This document shows, in pieces, positions 1-6,673 of a stretch of 9,778 nt of DNA; the first letter of the stretch is position 1; each line of letters begins with the position of its first letter. The translations under genes were made by a program, and so were the position numbers. This DNA is from an uncultured Pseudomonadota bacterium (GTDB lineage: Bacteria > Pseudomonadota > Gammaproteobacteria > Xanthomonadales > Ahniellaceae). The notes beneath the pieces were generated by a model that was given only the letters and a program-made list of their open reading frames with translations, searched no databases and was not told where the DNA came from. The stretch is taken from NCBI GenBank assembly GCA_937996755.1, contig CALKUS010000027.1, positions 1 through 9,778 of the forward strand, written 5' to 3'.

Positions 1-1091
1 TCCGGCGCGGTGAAGCCGCAATGCGTCGGCGTGTCCTCGTTCACCACGAATTGCGCGAGGCGGTCGGCCGGGTAGAGCGCCGCGAGCGCGGCCTGGTGCG
101 CGGGCACCACGAGCTGGTCGCGCGTCGTGTGCATCGACAGGATCTTCGCGTTGCCGCCGCCGCTCAGCGTGGACGAGCGCGCGAAGTCCAGCGCCGCGAA
201 CGGATCGGGCGCGAAGCGCGGCACGAGGCCTTCGAGCGGACCGAGGTCGAACGACACGCCGCGCGTGTCGAACGGATTGCGGTCGTTGAGCTTCTCGGGC
301 GCGCGCACCACGTCGGACAGCGCGAAGATCGCGTACGCGAGGTTGGTCTTGAGGAAATCCTCGTCGTCGATGCCGGACAGCGATTCGAGCTGCGCGAGGC
401 GCGCGCGCTGGCCGCTCGAGCGGATGTTCGTCGGCAGGTACAGGCCGGTGCACGCGACGATGCGCGCGAGCGCGCGGAACACCGCTTCGCCCTGCGTGAA
501 GTCGCCGAGGTCGAGCGGGATGTCGGCCAGGTCGAGCAGCCACGTGAACGGCGCGCTGCCGAGCGGCAACTGGCTGTCGGGGATCGCGGCGCAGACCGCG
601 TCGTAGGCGAGGCGCAGGTCGAGCGCCGCATCCCAGGTGCGCGCGCCGGCGGCGGGCGGGCAGAGCGCGTAGACGCCTTCGGCGCGGAAGCGCGGATCCT
701 CCGCCTGCTTCAGCGAAACGAGCCCGCCCATCGAGCCGCCGAACAGCAAGACCTGTCCCGGCTCGCCGAAGCGCGCGCGGAACGCGGCGAGCAGCTCCGC
801 GTTGTCCTCCAGCGCATGGAACAGCGCCCAGCCGCGTTCGCGAAAGCCGCTCGCGACCACGGCGTAGCCTTCCGCGAGCTGCACGTCGCGCAGCGGCCCG
901 AGCCCGGGGTCGTCGTCGAGCTCGAAATTGAAACCGTGGTTGACGAACACGAGCTTGCCGCCGGGCTGCCAGCCGTCCGGCACGGCCATGACGTACGCGG
1001 CGCCACCGGGCGTGGTGCCCCGCACTTCCTGCACGGCGTGTGCGAAGGGCGCGACGAGCGACAGCAGCAGGGCGAGGACGAAACGGCGCAT
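1..1091 (-). CDS. Exported alpha/beta hydrolase, partial (3' end outside window)
   Basis: Reading the minus strand from ATG at 1091 gives 363 codons without a stop, running off the left edge, so the C-terminus is missing. The protein opens with a typical Sec signal peptide: MRRF, then a hydrophobic stretch LALLLSLVAPF, then AHA as a likely cleavage site at residues 17-19. Alpha/beta-hydrolase marks follow in the right order: an oxyanion-loop-like NHGF (51-54), the nucleophile elbow GGSMGG with Ser120, a candidate acid Asp325 in TTRDQLVVP, and a candidate base His357 in PTHCGF. GGAG lies about 11 bases upstream of the start. It is probably a periplasmic or secreted serine esterase or peptidase-like hydrolase; the substrate cannot be told. 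It is transcribed divergently from oleA, so a link to olefin metabolism is possible but unsupported. The hydrolase fold is secure; the specific family is not. Confidence 0.82.
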   Translation of the reverse strand, partial: MRRFVLALLLSLVAPFAHAVQEVRGTTPGGAAYVMAVPDGWQPGGKLVFVNHGFNFELDDDPGLGPLRDVQLAEGYAVVASGFRERGWALFHALEDNAELLAAFRARFGEPGQVLLFGGSMGGLVSLKQAEDPRFRAEGVYALCPPAAGARTWDAALDLRLAYDAVCAAIPDSQLPLGSAPFTWLLDLADIPLDLGDFTQGEAVFRALARIVACTGLYLPTNIRSSGQRARLAQLESLSGIDDEDFLKTNLAYAIFALSDVVRAPEKLNDRNPFDTRGVSFDLGPLEGLVPRFAPDPFAALDFARSSTLSGGGNAKILSMHTTRDQLVVPAHQAALAALYPADRLAQFVVNEDTPTHCGFTAP

Positions 1092-1114
1092 GGCGGCAAA
1101 GCTCCGGGAATTGC

Positions 1115-1127
1115 CGCGATTATCGCG
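1115..1127. promoter_or_regulatory. Palindrome CGCGATTATCGCG over candidate hydrolase -10
   Basis: Thirteen bases are perfectly self-complementary around a central T. The palindrome contains the candidate -10 box GATAAT of the minus-strand hydrolase, so a dimeric regulator bound here would block that promoter. It could also be chance in CG-rich sequence; the AT core makes it stand out locally. Confidence 0.3.
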
Positions 1128-1143
1128 CGCGCGGAGGAAACCG

Positions 1144-1155
1144 GCCGTTAACGGC
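1144..1155. promoter_or_regulatory. 12-bp perfect palindrome GCCGTTAACGGC, candidate operator
   Basis: The twelve bases read the same on both strands, with an HpaI-type GTTAAC centre, in an otherwise GC-rich divergent promoter region. The site is 53 bp upstream of the hydrolase start and about 100 bp upstream of oleA, a plausible place for a shared operator. No regulator gene is visible in the window. Confidence 0.35.
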
Positions 1156-1256
1156 TGTCTCCCGCACCGGCACGCGACCCGGGCACGGTTGCGCCTGCGG
1201 TCAACGCCGAGTACGGTTCCGTTCCTTCCGTTTCAGCCTGTCCCGGGGACTTCGCC

Positions 1257-2273
1257 ATGCTCTACAAGCACGTGGCCATCGCCAGCGTGAACCACGTGGA
1301 GGCGCCGATCCGCCTCCGCTCCTCGGAGATCATGACGCGGCTCGCGCCCACGCTCGAGCGCTTCGGGATTCGCGACAACCTGCTCGAGGACGTCGCGGGC
1401 ATCCACGAGCGCCGCATCTGGGACGGCCCGGTGACGCCGTCGGACGCCGCCACGCTGGCCGCGCAGAAGGCGATCGCCGCGTCGGGCGTGCCGCACGAGA
1501 ACATCGGCATCCTGATCAACACGTCGGTGTGCCGCGACTACCTCGAGCCGTCGACGGCGTCGATCATCCACGGCAACCTGGGTCTTGCCGACACCTGCCA
1601 GAACTTCGACGTGGGCAATGCCTGCCTCGCGTTCCTCAACGGCATGGACATCGCGGCGCGCATGATCGAGCGCGGCGACATCGAATACGCGCTGATCGTC
1701 GATGGCGAGACCTCGAACACGATTACCGAGAACACGATCGCGCGCCTCACCGCGCCGACCGCGACGCCCGACGATTTCCGCAACGAGTTCGCGTCGCTGA
1801 CGCTCGGCTCCGGATCGGCCGCGATGGTGCTCGGCCGCGCCGAGCTGCTGCCCGACGGCCACCTCTACAAGGGCTCGGTCACGCGCGCGGCGACGCAGTT
1901 CTCGCACCTGTGCCGCGGCAACATGGACCGCATGGTCACCGACACGAAGACGCTGCTCGTCGAGGGCCTGAAGCTCGCCGCGAAGACGTTCCAGGCCGCG
2001 CGCGCCGCGCTCGGCTGGGCGGTGGAAGAGCTCGACGAGTTCGTCGTGCACCAGATCTCGAAGGTGCACACGGCCGCGTTCGTGGAGCTGCTCGGCATCG
2101 ACCCGAAGAAGGTGCTCACGGTGTTCCCGGAGCTCGGCAACATCGGGCCGGCTTCGGTGCCGGTCGCGCTTTCCAAGCTGCACGAGCTGGGCCGCCTGCA
2201 GAGGGGCAAGCGCGTCGCGCTGCTCGGCATCGGCTCGGGCCTGAACTGCTCGATGGCCGAGGTCGTCTGGTGA
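1257..2273 (+). CDS. oleA: OleA, acyl-CoA head-to-head condensing enzyme
   Basis: OleA is a thiolase-fold (FabH-like) enzyme that performs a non-decarboxylative Claisen condensation of two fatty acyl-CoAs to a 2-alkyl-3-ketoalkanoic acid, the first step of cis-olefin synthesis. The 338-residue product has the family's full length. Nucleophile Cys123 sits in VGNACLAFLNGMD. His265 (VVHQIS) and Asn295 (ELGNIGPAS) complete the Cys-His-Asn triad, and Glu97 in RDYLEPSTAS matches the glutamate supplied across the dimer. Each is 20 lower than the X. campestris structure numbering I recall (143, 285, 315, 117). The LLGIGSGLNCSMAEVVW C-terminus is characteristic of OleA, not of FabH. ATG at 1257 is chosen because MLYKHVAIA aligns with the X. 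campestris N-terminus. The rest of the pathway lies downstream, separated by an inserted segment. Confidence 0.95.
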   Translation: MLYKHVAIASVNHVEAPIRLRSSEIMTRLAPTLERFGIRDNLLEDVAGIHERRIWDGPVTPSDAATLAAQKAIAASGVPHENIGILINTSVCRDYLEPSTASIIHGNLGLADTCQNFDVGNACLAFLNGMDIAARMIERGDIEYALIVDGETSNTITENTIARLTAPTATPDDFRNEFASLTLGSGSAAMVLGRAELLPDGHLYKGSVTRAATQFSHLCRGNMDRMVTDTKTLLVEGLKLAAKTFQAARAALGWAVEELDEFVVHQISKVHTAAFVELLGIDPKKVLTVFPELGNIGPASVPVALSKLHELGRLQRGKRVALLGIGSGLNCSMAEVVW

Positions 2274-2275
2274 CG

Positions 2276-2305
2276 CGTGTATTCAACCTTAAATGGGAAT
2301 ACGCG
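2276..2305 (+). terminator. Stem-loop just after oleA, weak terminator or processing site
   Basis: CGTGTATTC (2276-2284) can pair with GAATACGCG (2297-2305) as a 9-bp stem with one G-U pair and a 12-base AT-rich loop, starting 3 bases after the oleA stop. There is no T-run after it, so Rho-independent termination is doubtful. It may mark the old 3' end of oleA or part of the incoming segment. Confidence 0.3.
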
Positions 2306-2309
2306 GCAG

Positions 2310-2317
2310 CTTAGGAA
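2310..2317 (+). promoter_or_regulatory. CTTAGGAA box 1, candidate operator of the fic gene
   Basis: First of three copies of the same 8-mer before the fic gene. It lies upstream of the candidate -35. Together with the following bases it reads CTTAGGAAAAT, an 11-base match to box 3. Confidence 0.5.
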
Positions 2318-2323
2318 AATTTG

Positions 2324-2352
2324 TAGACGTATTTCTTCCTAAGGCGTAGTAT
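2324..2352 (+). promoter_or_regulatory. Candidate promoter for fic and the restriction remnant
   Basis: TAGACG (2324-2329) and TAGTAT (2347-2352) each match the sigma-70 consensus at four of six positions and are 17 bases apart, predicting a transcript start near 2359. The surrounding 2281-2380 is 43% GC by hand count, against about 70-80% in the ole genes, which favours a true promoter. CTTAGGAA boxes lie upstream, in the spacer and at about +2 to +10. Confidence 0.5.
2336..2343 (-). promoter_or_regulatory. CTTAGGAA box 2, inverted, inside promoter spacer
   Basis: Reads TTCCTAAG on the plus strand, the exact reverse complement of boxes 1 and 3. Its centre is 26 bases from box 1 and 25 from box 3. 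A protein bound here would sit between the -35 and -10 boxes. Confidence 0.5.
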
Positions 2353-2360
2353 CAATCGTC

Positions 2361-2368
2361 CTTAGGAA
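2361..2368 (+). promoter_or_regulatory. CTTAGGAA box 3, candidate operator at the transcript start
   Basis: Third copy, in the same orientation as box 1 and extending to CTTAGGAAAAT (2361-2371). It falls just after the predicted transcript start and 14 bases before the GTG start of fic, where bound protein would repress. Confidence 0.5.
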
Positions 2369-2382
2369 AATCGGGCCCGACC

Positions 2383-3534
2383 GTGGAACGCACCACCGGT
2401 CGCTATGTCGAGGGTTCGATGAGCGAGGCGCGATATCGCGCCTACGTCCCGAACCCCTTACCGCCTGAGCCACCACTTCGGATCGAGGGCCCCTTGCTCT
2501 CGCAGTTGGAGCGAGCGAACCAGGCCCTGGGTCGTCTGGACGGCATCAGCCTGCTGCTGCCCGATCCCGATCTCTTCCTGTATTCCTACGTTCGCAAGGA
2601 AGCGTTGTTGTCCTCGCAGATCGAGGGCACTCAGTCCTCGCTGTCCGATCTGCTGCTGTTCGAACTCGACGAATTGCCCGGTGTGCCGGTCGACGACGTC
2701 GAAGAGGTCTCCAACTACGTTGCAGCGATGCAACATGGACTACAGCGGATCCGGGAAGACTTTCCGTTGTCCCTCCGCTTGCTGCGCGAGATGCACGAGC
2801 GCCTGCTCGCGGGCGGCCGCGGCGCGACCAAGACACCAGGCGAATTCCGCACTGGCCAGAACTGGATCGGCGGACGCTCGCCGTCCACGGCGCGCTTCGT
2901 TCCGCCCCCGCCTGACCATCTGGCCGATTGCCTCACGGGATTCGAGCGGTTCCTGCACACGCCGCGCGAAGAGATGCCCCCGTTGCTGAAAGCCGCGCTG
3001 GCGCATGTGCAGTTCGAAACGATTCACCCGTTCAACGATGGCAACGGAAGGCTGGGCCGTCTGCTCATTGCGCTGCTCCTCTGCCATGACGAAGTGCTGC
3101 GGCAACCGTCCCTGTATCTGAGTTTGTTCTTCAAGACACGGCGAGAGGCGTACTTCGAGCATCTGCAGCAGGTTCGCGTCACCGGCGATTGGGAAGGCTG
3201 GCTCCAGTTCTTCCTGGAGGGAGTGGAGGTGACGTCCAACCAGGCGGTCACCACTGCACAGCGGACGCTTGCATTGTTCGGCACTGATCGCCTCAAGCTC
3301 GCGGGCATGCCCGCCAGCGTGCAACGCGTCTTCGAGGACTTGACGAAACGACCGGTGCAGAGCGTGCCGAAGCTGCAACAGCGACTCGGCATGACCAGCC
3401 CTACCGTTCGAACTGCGATCAGGCAACTGGCCGAGCTCGAGATCGTCAATGAGATCACCGGCCAGCAGCGCAACCGGATCTACGTCTACGATCAGTATTA
3501 CCAGTTGCTCGCCGAGGGGGCACAGCCACTGTGA
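2383..3534 (+). CDS. Fic-family protein AMPylase with N-terminal inhibitory helix and C-terminal winged helix
   Basis: Fic enzymes usually transfer AMP from ATP to hydroxyl side chains of target proteins. The catalytic motif HPFNDGNGRLGR is intact at 215-226, with His215. An inhibitory motif SSQIEG (Ser77, Glu81, Gly82) fits the [ST]xxxE[GN] pattern in the N-terminal part, placing it among self-inhibited class II Fic proteins. The order is an N-terminal Fic_N-type region (about 1-100), the Fic core (about 130-280), and a C-terminal winged helix-turn-helix (about 310-365, QSVPKLQQRLGMTSPTVRTA), a layout seen in Fic proteins that may regulate themselves. At 383 residues it is full length. GTG at 2383 is preferred because the family begins with a GRYV-type N-terminus; ATG at 2419 has a better ribosome site (GAGG five bases before) and remains possible. 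GC in sampled lines is 55-62%, below the ole genes, suggesting transfer. Confidence 0.88.
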   Translation: MERTTGRYVEGSMSEARYRAYVPNPLPPEPPLRIEGPLLSQLERANQALGRLDGISLLLPDPDLFLYSYVRKEALLSSQIEGTQSSLSDLLLFELDELPGVPVDDVEEVSNYVAAMQHGLQRIREDFPLSLRLLREMHERLLAGGRGATKTPGEFRTGQNWIGGRSPSTARFVPPPPDHLADCLTGFERFLHTPREEMPPLLKAALAHVQFETIHPFNDGNGRLGRLLIALLLCHDEVLRQPSLYLSLFFKTRREAYFEHLQQVRVTGDWEGWLQFFLEGVEVTSNQAVTTAQRTLALFGTDRLKLAGMPASVQRVFEDLTKRPVQSVPKLQQRLGMTSPTVRTAIRQLAELEIVNEITGQQRNRIYVYDQYYQLLAEGAQPL

Positions 3535-4004
3535 CGGCGCGCGTTCCCGACGAGTTCATCACGCGCTGGCGCGGTGTCACCGCGTCCGAGCTCTCGGCTT
3601 CGCAGAGCTTCCTGATCGAGCTGTGCGAGTTGCTCGACGTGCCGCGACCGCATCCCACGCCCGAGCAGGACTATCTCTTCGAACGCCCGATCACGTTCGC
3701 CCACGGCGACGGCACGACAAGCGCGGGACGCGTCGATCTCTACCGCCGCGCCGCGTTCGTGCTGGAATCGAAGAAGCTGCGTGCCGGCTCATCAAAGGCC
3801 TTTGACGAAGGCATGCTGCGCGCGCGCAGCCAGGCCGAGCAATACGCCCGCGCCCTGCCGGCGGCGGAAGGGCGACCGCCGTTCGGCGTCGTCGATGTCG
3901 GCAATCGCATCGAGCTGTACGCGGCGCAACTCCTCGCCACGCTCGTCGCCGTCGGCCGCGCTCGCGGGGAAAAGAATGGAAAATTCAGCCGTGTTGAAAA
4001 CTGA
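3531..4004 (+). pseudogene. MmeI-like type IIG restriction-modification remnant: nuclease domain, methyltransferase lost
   Basis: MmeI-family proteins normally have some 900 or more residues: an N-terminal PD-(D/E)xK nuclease, then helical, methyltransferase and target-recognition parts. This frame has only 157. Residues 1-130 look like the N-terminal nuclease domain and keep the catalytic spacing D-x9-ExK: Asp69 (GRVDLYRR), Glu79 and Lys81 (VLESKKL). The family-like string VVDVGNRIELYA ends near 131. From there QLLATLVAVGRARGEKNGKF resembles, from memory, the extreme C-terminus of such proteins, so the middle may have been removed by an in-frame deletion. No methyltransferase motif remains. 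The GTG start overlaps the fic stop (GTGA), implying translational coupling. It may be a nonfunctional relic or a small standalone nuclease-like protein. Its end lies 12 bases before the oleB ATG. Confidence 0.65.
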
Positions 4005-4016
4005 GCGACATTGGCG

Positions 4017-4934
4017 ATGAGCGCGACGACACCCCTGCCGGATTTTCCCTGGGCCTCGAAGTTCCTCGAGCGCGCGGGAATACGCCGGGCGTACATCGAC
4101 GAAGGGCAGGGTTCGCCCGTGCTGATGCTGCACGGCAATCCGACCTGGAGCTACTACTGGCGCCACCTGATCGCGGGGTTGTCCGACGCGCGTCGCTGCA
4201 TCGCGCCGGACTGGATCGGCATGGGGCGCTCGGACAAGCCCGGCGACGACCGCTATCGCTATACGCTGGCGTCGCGCGTCGACGAGCTGGAGTCGCTGTA
4301 CCAGCACCTGGTGCACGAACAGGGGCTGCCGCCGACCGGGCTCACGCTCGCCGTGCACGACTGGGGCGGGATGATCGGCTTTGCCTGGGCCGCGCGGCAT
4401 CCGGAACGGATCGCGCGGCTCGTCGTGCTGAACACGGCGGCGTTCCCGAACCCGAAAGGGCTGAAGCTGCCGATCGGCCTGAAGCTGGGCCGCGACAGCG
4501 CGCTCGGCGCGCTGCTGATCCGCGGCTTCAACGCGTTCGCGGGAGGCGCCACGCGCCTCGCGACGGAGACGCCGCTGCCGAGGGACGTGCGCCGCGCGTA
4601 CGTGTCGCCGTACGACTCGTGGGCGAACCGCATCGCCACGCTGCGCTTCGTGCAGGACATCCCGCTGGTGCCGAACGATCCTGCGTGGAAGATCGTCGCG
4701 GAAACGGCCGAGCACCTCGCGCCGCTGCGCGGGAAACCCATGTGGATCGGCTGGGGCCTGCGCGACTTCGTGTTCGATCGCGCGTTCTACGACGAGTTCA
4801 TGCGCCGCTTCCCCGAGGCCGAGGCGCACGCCTGGGAAGACGCGGGCCACTACGTGATGGAAGACGCCCGCGAGCGCATCGTGCCCGCGGTACGCGAGTT
4901 CCTCGCTCGCCATCCCGTGCAGGAGCCCGCCTGA
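4017..4934 (+). CDS. oleB: OleB, beta-lactone decarboxylase (haloalkane dehalogenase fold)
   Basis: OleB removes CO2 from the cis-beta-lactone made by OleC, giving the cis olefin. It shares the haloalkane dehalogenase fold and is known to work in a large OleBCD assembly. In the 305-residue product, HGNPTW (39-44) forms the oxyanion and halide-site loop, nucleophile Asp115 is in VHDWGGMIG, the acid is Asp250 in GLRDFVF, and the base is His278 in AGHYVMED. By sequence alone it would be called a haloalkane dehalogenase; its place between oleA and oleC decides the call. ATG at 4017 is preferred. An in-frame TTG at 4011 lies six bases upstream and would sit closer to GAGCGA at 4003-4008, so it cannot be excluded. 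The last four residues (QEPA) and the stop lie in the left arm of a REP pair, suggesting the C-terminus was altered by its insertion. Confidence 0.92.
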   Translation: MSATTPLPDFPWASKFLERAGIRRAYIDEGQGSPVLMLHGNPTWSYYWRHLIAGLSDARRCIAPDWIGMGRSDKPGDDRYRYTLASRVDELESLYQHLVHEQGLPPTGLTLAVHDWGGMIGFAWAARHPERIARLVVLNTAAFPNPKGLKLPIGLKLGRDSALGALLIRGFNAFAGGATRLATETPLPRDVRRAYVSPYDSWANRIATLRFVQDIPLVPNDPAWKIVAETAEHLAPLRGKPMWIGWGLRDFVFDRAFYDEFMRRFPEAEAHAWEDAGHYVMEDARERIVPAVREFLARHPVQEPA

Positions 4935-4970
4935 GGGCGGCCGAGCGTCGCCCGCAGGCGGGCTCCTACA
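4918..4970. repeat. Inverted pair of REP elements between oleB and oleC
   Basis: AGGAGCCCGCCTG (4921-4933) and CAGGCGGGCTCCT (4955-4967) are a perfect 13-bp inverted repeat. Each half has its own small hairpin: CCGCC/GGCGG (4927-4931 and 4936-4940), and GCCCGC/GCGGGC (4950-4955 and 4958-4963). Read on the minus strand the right half starts TGTAGGAGC, the GTAG-ended head known from REPs of Stenotrophomonas and Pseudomonas. Two REPs in opposite orientation form a BIME-like unit. It contains the oleB stop and ends at the oleC start region, so it could also act as an mRNA stabiliser or attenuator. There is no T-run, so a classical terminator is unlikely. Confidence 0.7.
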
Positions 4971-4972
4971 AT
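4967..4972 (+). promoter_or_regulatory. Candidate -10 box TACAAT for a leaderless oleC transcript
   Basis: TACAAT matches TATAAT at five of six positions and is followed by seven bases, then ATG at 4980. That spacing would put the transcript start at or next to the A of this ATG. No clear -35 box is seen, and the box overlaps the edge of the REP pair and the first ATG (4971). Weak evidence by eye. Confidence 0.3.
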
Positions 4973-6611
4973 GGCCGCCATGCAGACGAACATCGCCCAT
5001 GCCCTCGCCGACATCGCGAAGTCGCAACCGGACGCGATCGCGCTGCGCATCGCGGCGACCGGCGAGGCGCTCACCTACGCGCAGCTCGACCGCCTCGCGG
5101 ACGAGCTCGCGGCCGGCCTCGTCGCGATCGGCGTGGGCGAGGGCGTGCGCGCCGCGCTGATGGTGCGCCCCGGCGTCGCGTTCTTCGCGCTGATGTTCGC
5201 GCTGTTCCGTGCGCGCGCGGTGCCCGTGCTGATCGATCCCGGCATCGATCGCCGCGCACTGCGCGAATGCCTCGACGAGGCGGCACCGGCAGCCTTCATC
5301 GGCATTCCCCTCGCGCACGCCGCGCGCATCGTGCTGCGCTGGGCGCACGCGAGCGTGCGCACGCTCGTCACCGTGGGACCGCGCCTCGGCTGGGGCGGGC
5401 ACACCTACGAATCGCTGCGTGCCGCCGGCGCGAGCCGCGCGGCGCGCGCGGAATCGCCGGTCGATCCCGAGGCGCTCGCGGCGATCCTGTTCACGTCGGG
5501 CTCGACGGGCGTGCCGAAGGGCGTCGAATACACGCACGGCAATTTCCGCGCGCAGGTCGAGATGATCCGCAGCGCGTTCGCGATGGCGCCCGGCGAGACC
5601 GACCTGCCGACGTTCCCGCCGTTCGCGCTGTTCGATCCCGCGCTCGGCATGACGAGCGTGATCCCGGCGATGGATTTCACCAGGCCGGGCTGGGCCGACC
5701 CGGCAGTGCTGGCGGACACGATCGCGCGCCACGGCTGCACGACGATGTTCGGCTCGCCCGCGTTGCTCGACACGCTGTCGCGCGACCGCGTTTCGCGCAA
5801 GGCCACGCTGCCGACGCTGAGGCGCGTGGTCTCCGCGGGCGCGCCCGTGCGGCCCGACGTCGTCGAGCGCGCGTTCAGCATGCTGCCGCCGGACGCGCGC
5901 GTGTGGACGCCGTACGGCGCGACGGAGTGTTTGCCGGTCGCCGCGATCGAGGGCCGCGAGATCCTCGAGCTGCGCGCGCGCACCGACGAGGGCGACGGCA
6001 TCTGCGTCGGCCGGCCGGTGCCGCCCAACGTCGTGCGCATCATCGCGATCGACGATGCAGCGATCGCCACGTGGGACGGCGTGCGCGGCGTCGCCGACGG
6101 CGAGGTCGGCGAGATCACCGTGTGCGGCCCGACCGTGACGCGCGGCTATTTCAACCGCCCGCAGGCGACGGCGCTCGCGAAGATCGTCGAGAAATCCGGC
6201 GTGCAGTCGCGCCTCGTGCACCGCATGGGCGACCTCGGCTGGTTCGACGCGCACGGCCGGCTGTGGTACGTCGGCCGCAAGTCGCACCGCGTGGAGACGG
6301 CCGCCGGCCCGCTCTACACCGAGATGGTCGAAGGCGTGTTCAACACGCACGCACAGGTGCGCCGCACCGCGCTCGTCGGCACCGGCGCGCGCGGCGCGCA
6401 GGCACCCGTGCTCTGCGTCGAGCTCGCCGCCGGCGTACCGTCCGCGCGCTGGCCACAGGTGCGCGACGAGCTGCTCGCGATCGGCGCCGCGAACGCGCGC
6501 ACGCGCGCCATCACCGACCTGCGCCGCCACGCGCGCTTCCCCGTGGACATCCGCCACAACGCGAAGATCGGCCGCGAGGCGCTCGCGAGGTGGGCGGAGC
6601 GGTCGCGCTGA
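4971..6611 (+). CDS. oleC: OleC, ATP-dependent beta-lactone synthetase (ANL superfamily)
   Basis: OleC adenylates 2-alkyl-3-hydroxy acids and closes them to beta-lactones, the third pathway step. It is an acyl-CoA-synthetase-like (ANL) enzyme acting in the cytoplasmic OleBCD assembly. Visible signatures are the phosphate-binding A3 loop TSGSTGVPKG (175-184), A5 YGATE (315-319), the A7-A8 region GDLGWFDAHGRLWYVGRKSHRV with Asp421 and Arg436, and the A10 lysine Lys532 in RHNAKIGREAL. The length, 546 residues, is usual for OleC. Two starts are in frame: ATG at 4971 (MAAMQTN) and ATG at 4980 (MQTN). The second fits a leaderless start after TACAAT and may be the real one. The gap to oleB is 36 bases and is occupied by the REP pair. 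OleD is pushed downstream by an inserted DUF559 cassette. Confidence 0.94.
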   Translation: MAAMQTNIAHALADIAKSQPDAIALRIAATGEALTYAQLDRLADELAAGLVAIGVGEGVRAALMVRPGVAFFALMFALFRARAVPVLIDPGIDRRALRECLDEAAPAAFIGIPLAHAARIVLRWAHASVRTLVTVGPRLGWGGHTYESLRAAGASRAARAESPVDPEALAAILFTSGSTGVPKGVEYTHGNFRAQVEMIRSAFAMAPGETDLPTFPPFALFDPALGMTSVIPAMDFTRPGWADPAVLADTIARHGCTTMFGSPALLDTLSRDRVSRKATLPTLRRVVSAGAPVRPDVVERAFSMLPPDARVWTPYGATECLPVAAIEGREILELRARTDEGDGICVGRPVPPNVVRIIAIDDAAIATWDGVRGVADGEVGEITVCGPTVTRGYFNRPQATALAKIVEKSGVQSRLVHRMGDLGWFDAHGRLWYVGRKSHRVETAAGPLYTEMVEGVFNTHAQVRRTALVGTGARGAQAPVLCVELAAGVPSARWPQVRDELLAIGAANARTRAITDLRRHARFPVDIRHNAKIGREALARWAERSR

Positions 6612-6673
6612 ATTCCTACGCATCGACGCGGCAATCACCGATCGCGGGCTCGACCTCGGCACCGCACTCTTCC

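Larger units (their letters stand above)
1092..1256. promoter_or_regulatory. Divergent intergenic region between hydrolase and oleA
   Basis: This 165-bp gap must hold promoters for both directions. For the hydrolase the best -10 is GATAAT, read on the minus strand at 1124-1119; it would place the transcript start about 20 bases before the ATG. No convincing -35 is seen. For oleA a weak pair is TTGCGC (1189-1194), 17 bases, TACGGT (1212-1217), each matching consensus at only three positions. The last 35 bases before oleA are pyrimidine-rich (1217-1245), then GGGGAC as a poor ribosome site. Two perfect palindromes inside are listed separately. Promoter calls are by eye and weak. Confidence 0.4.

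Noticed and set aside
21..1151. Plus-strand open frames in the first kilobase
   Set aside because: The minus strand encodes a signal peptide and a hydrolase with GGSMGG, Asp and His in order; the plus-strand products are charged low-complexity shadows.
1257..2273. oleA as FabH (KAS III) of fatty-acid synthesis
   Set aside because: The C-terminus, the cross-dimer glutamate (RDYLEPST) and the oleBCD neighbours fit OleA.
2310..2368. CTTAGGAA repeats as a CRISPR-like array
   Set aside because: Only three 8-base copies in alternating orientation, with no cas genes and a promoter between them.
4017..4934. oleB as a true haloalkane dehalogenase
   Set aside because: The Asp-His-Asp fold is shared, but the position among oleA, oleC and oleD indicates a beta-lactone decarboxylase.
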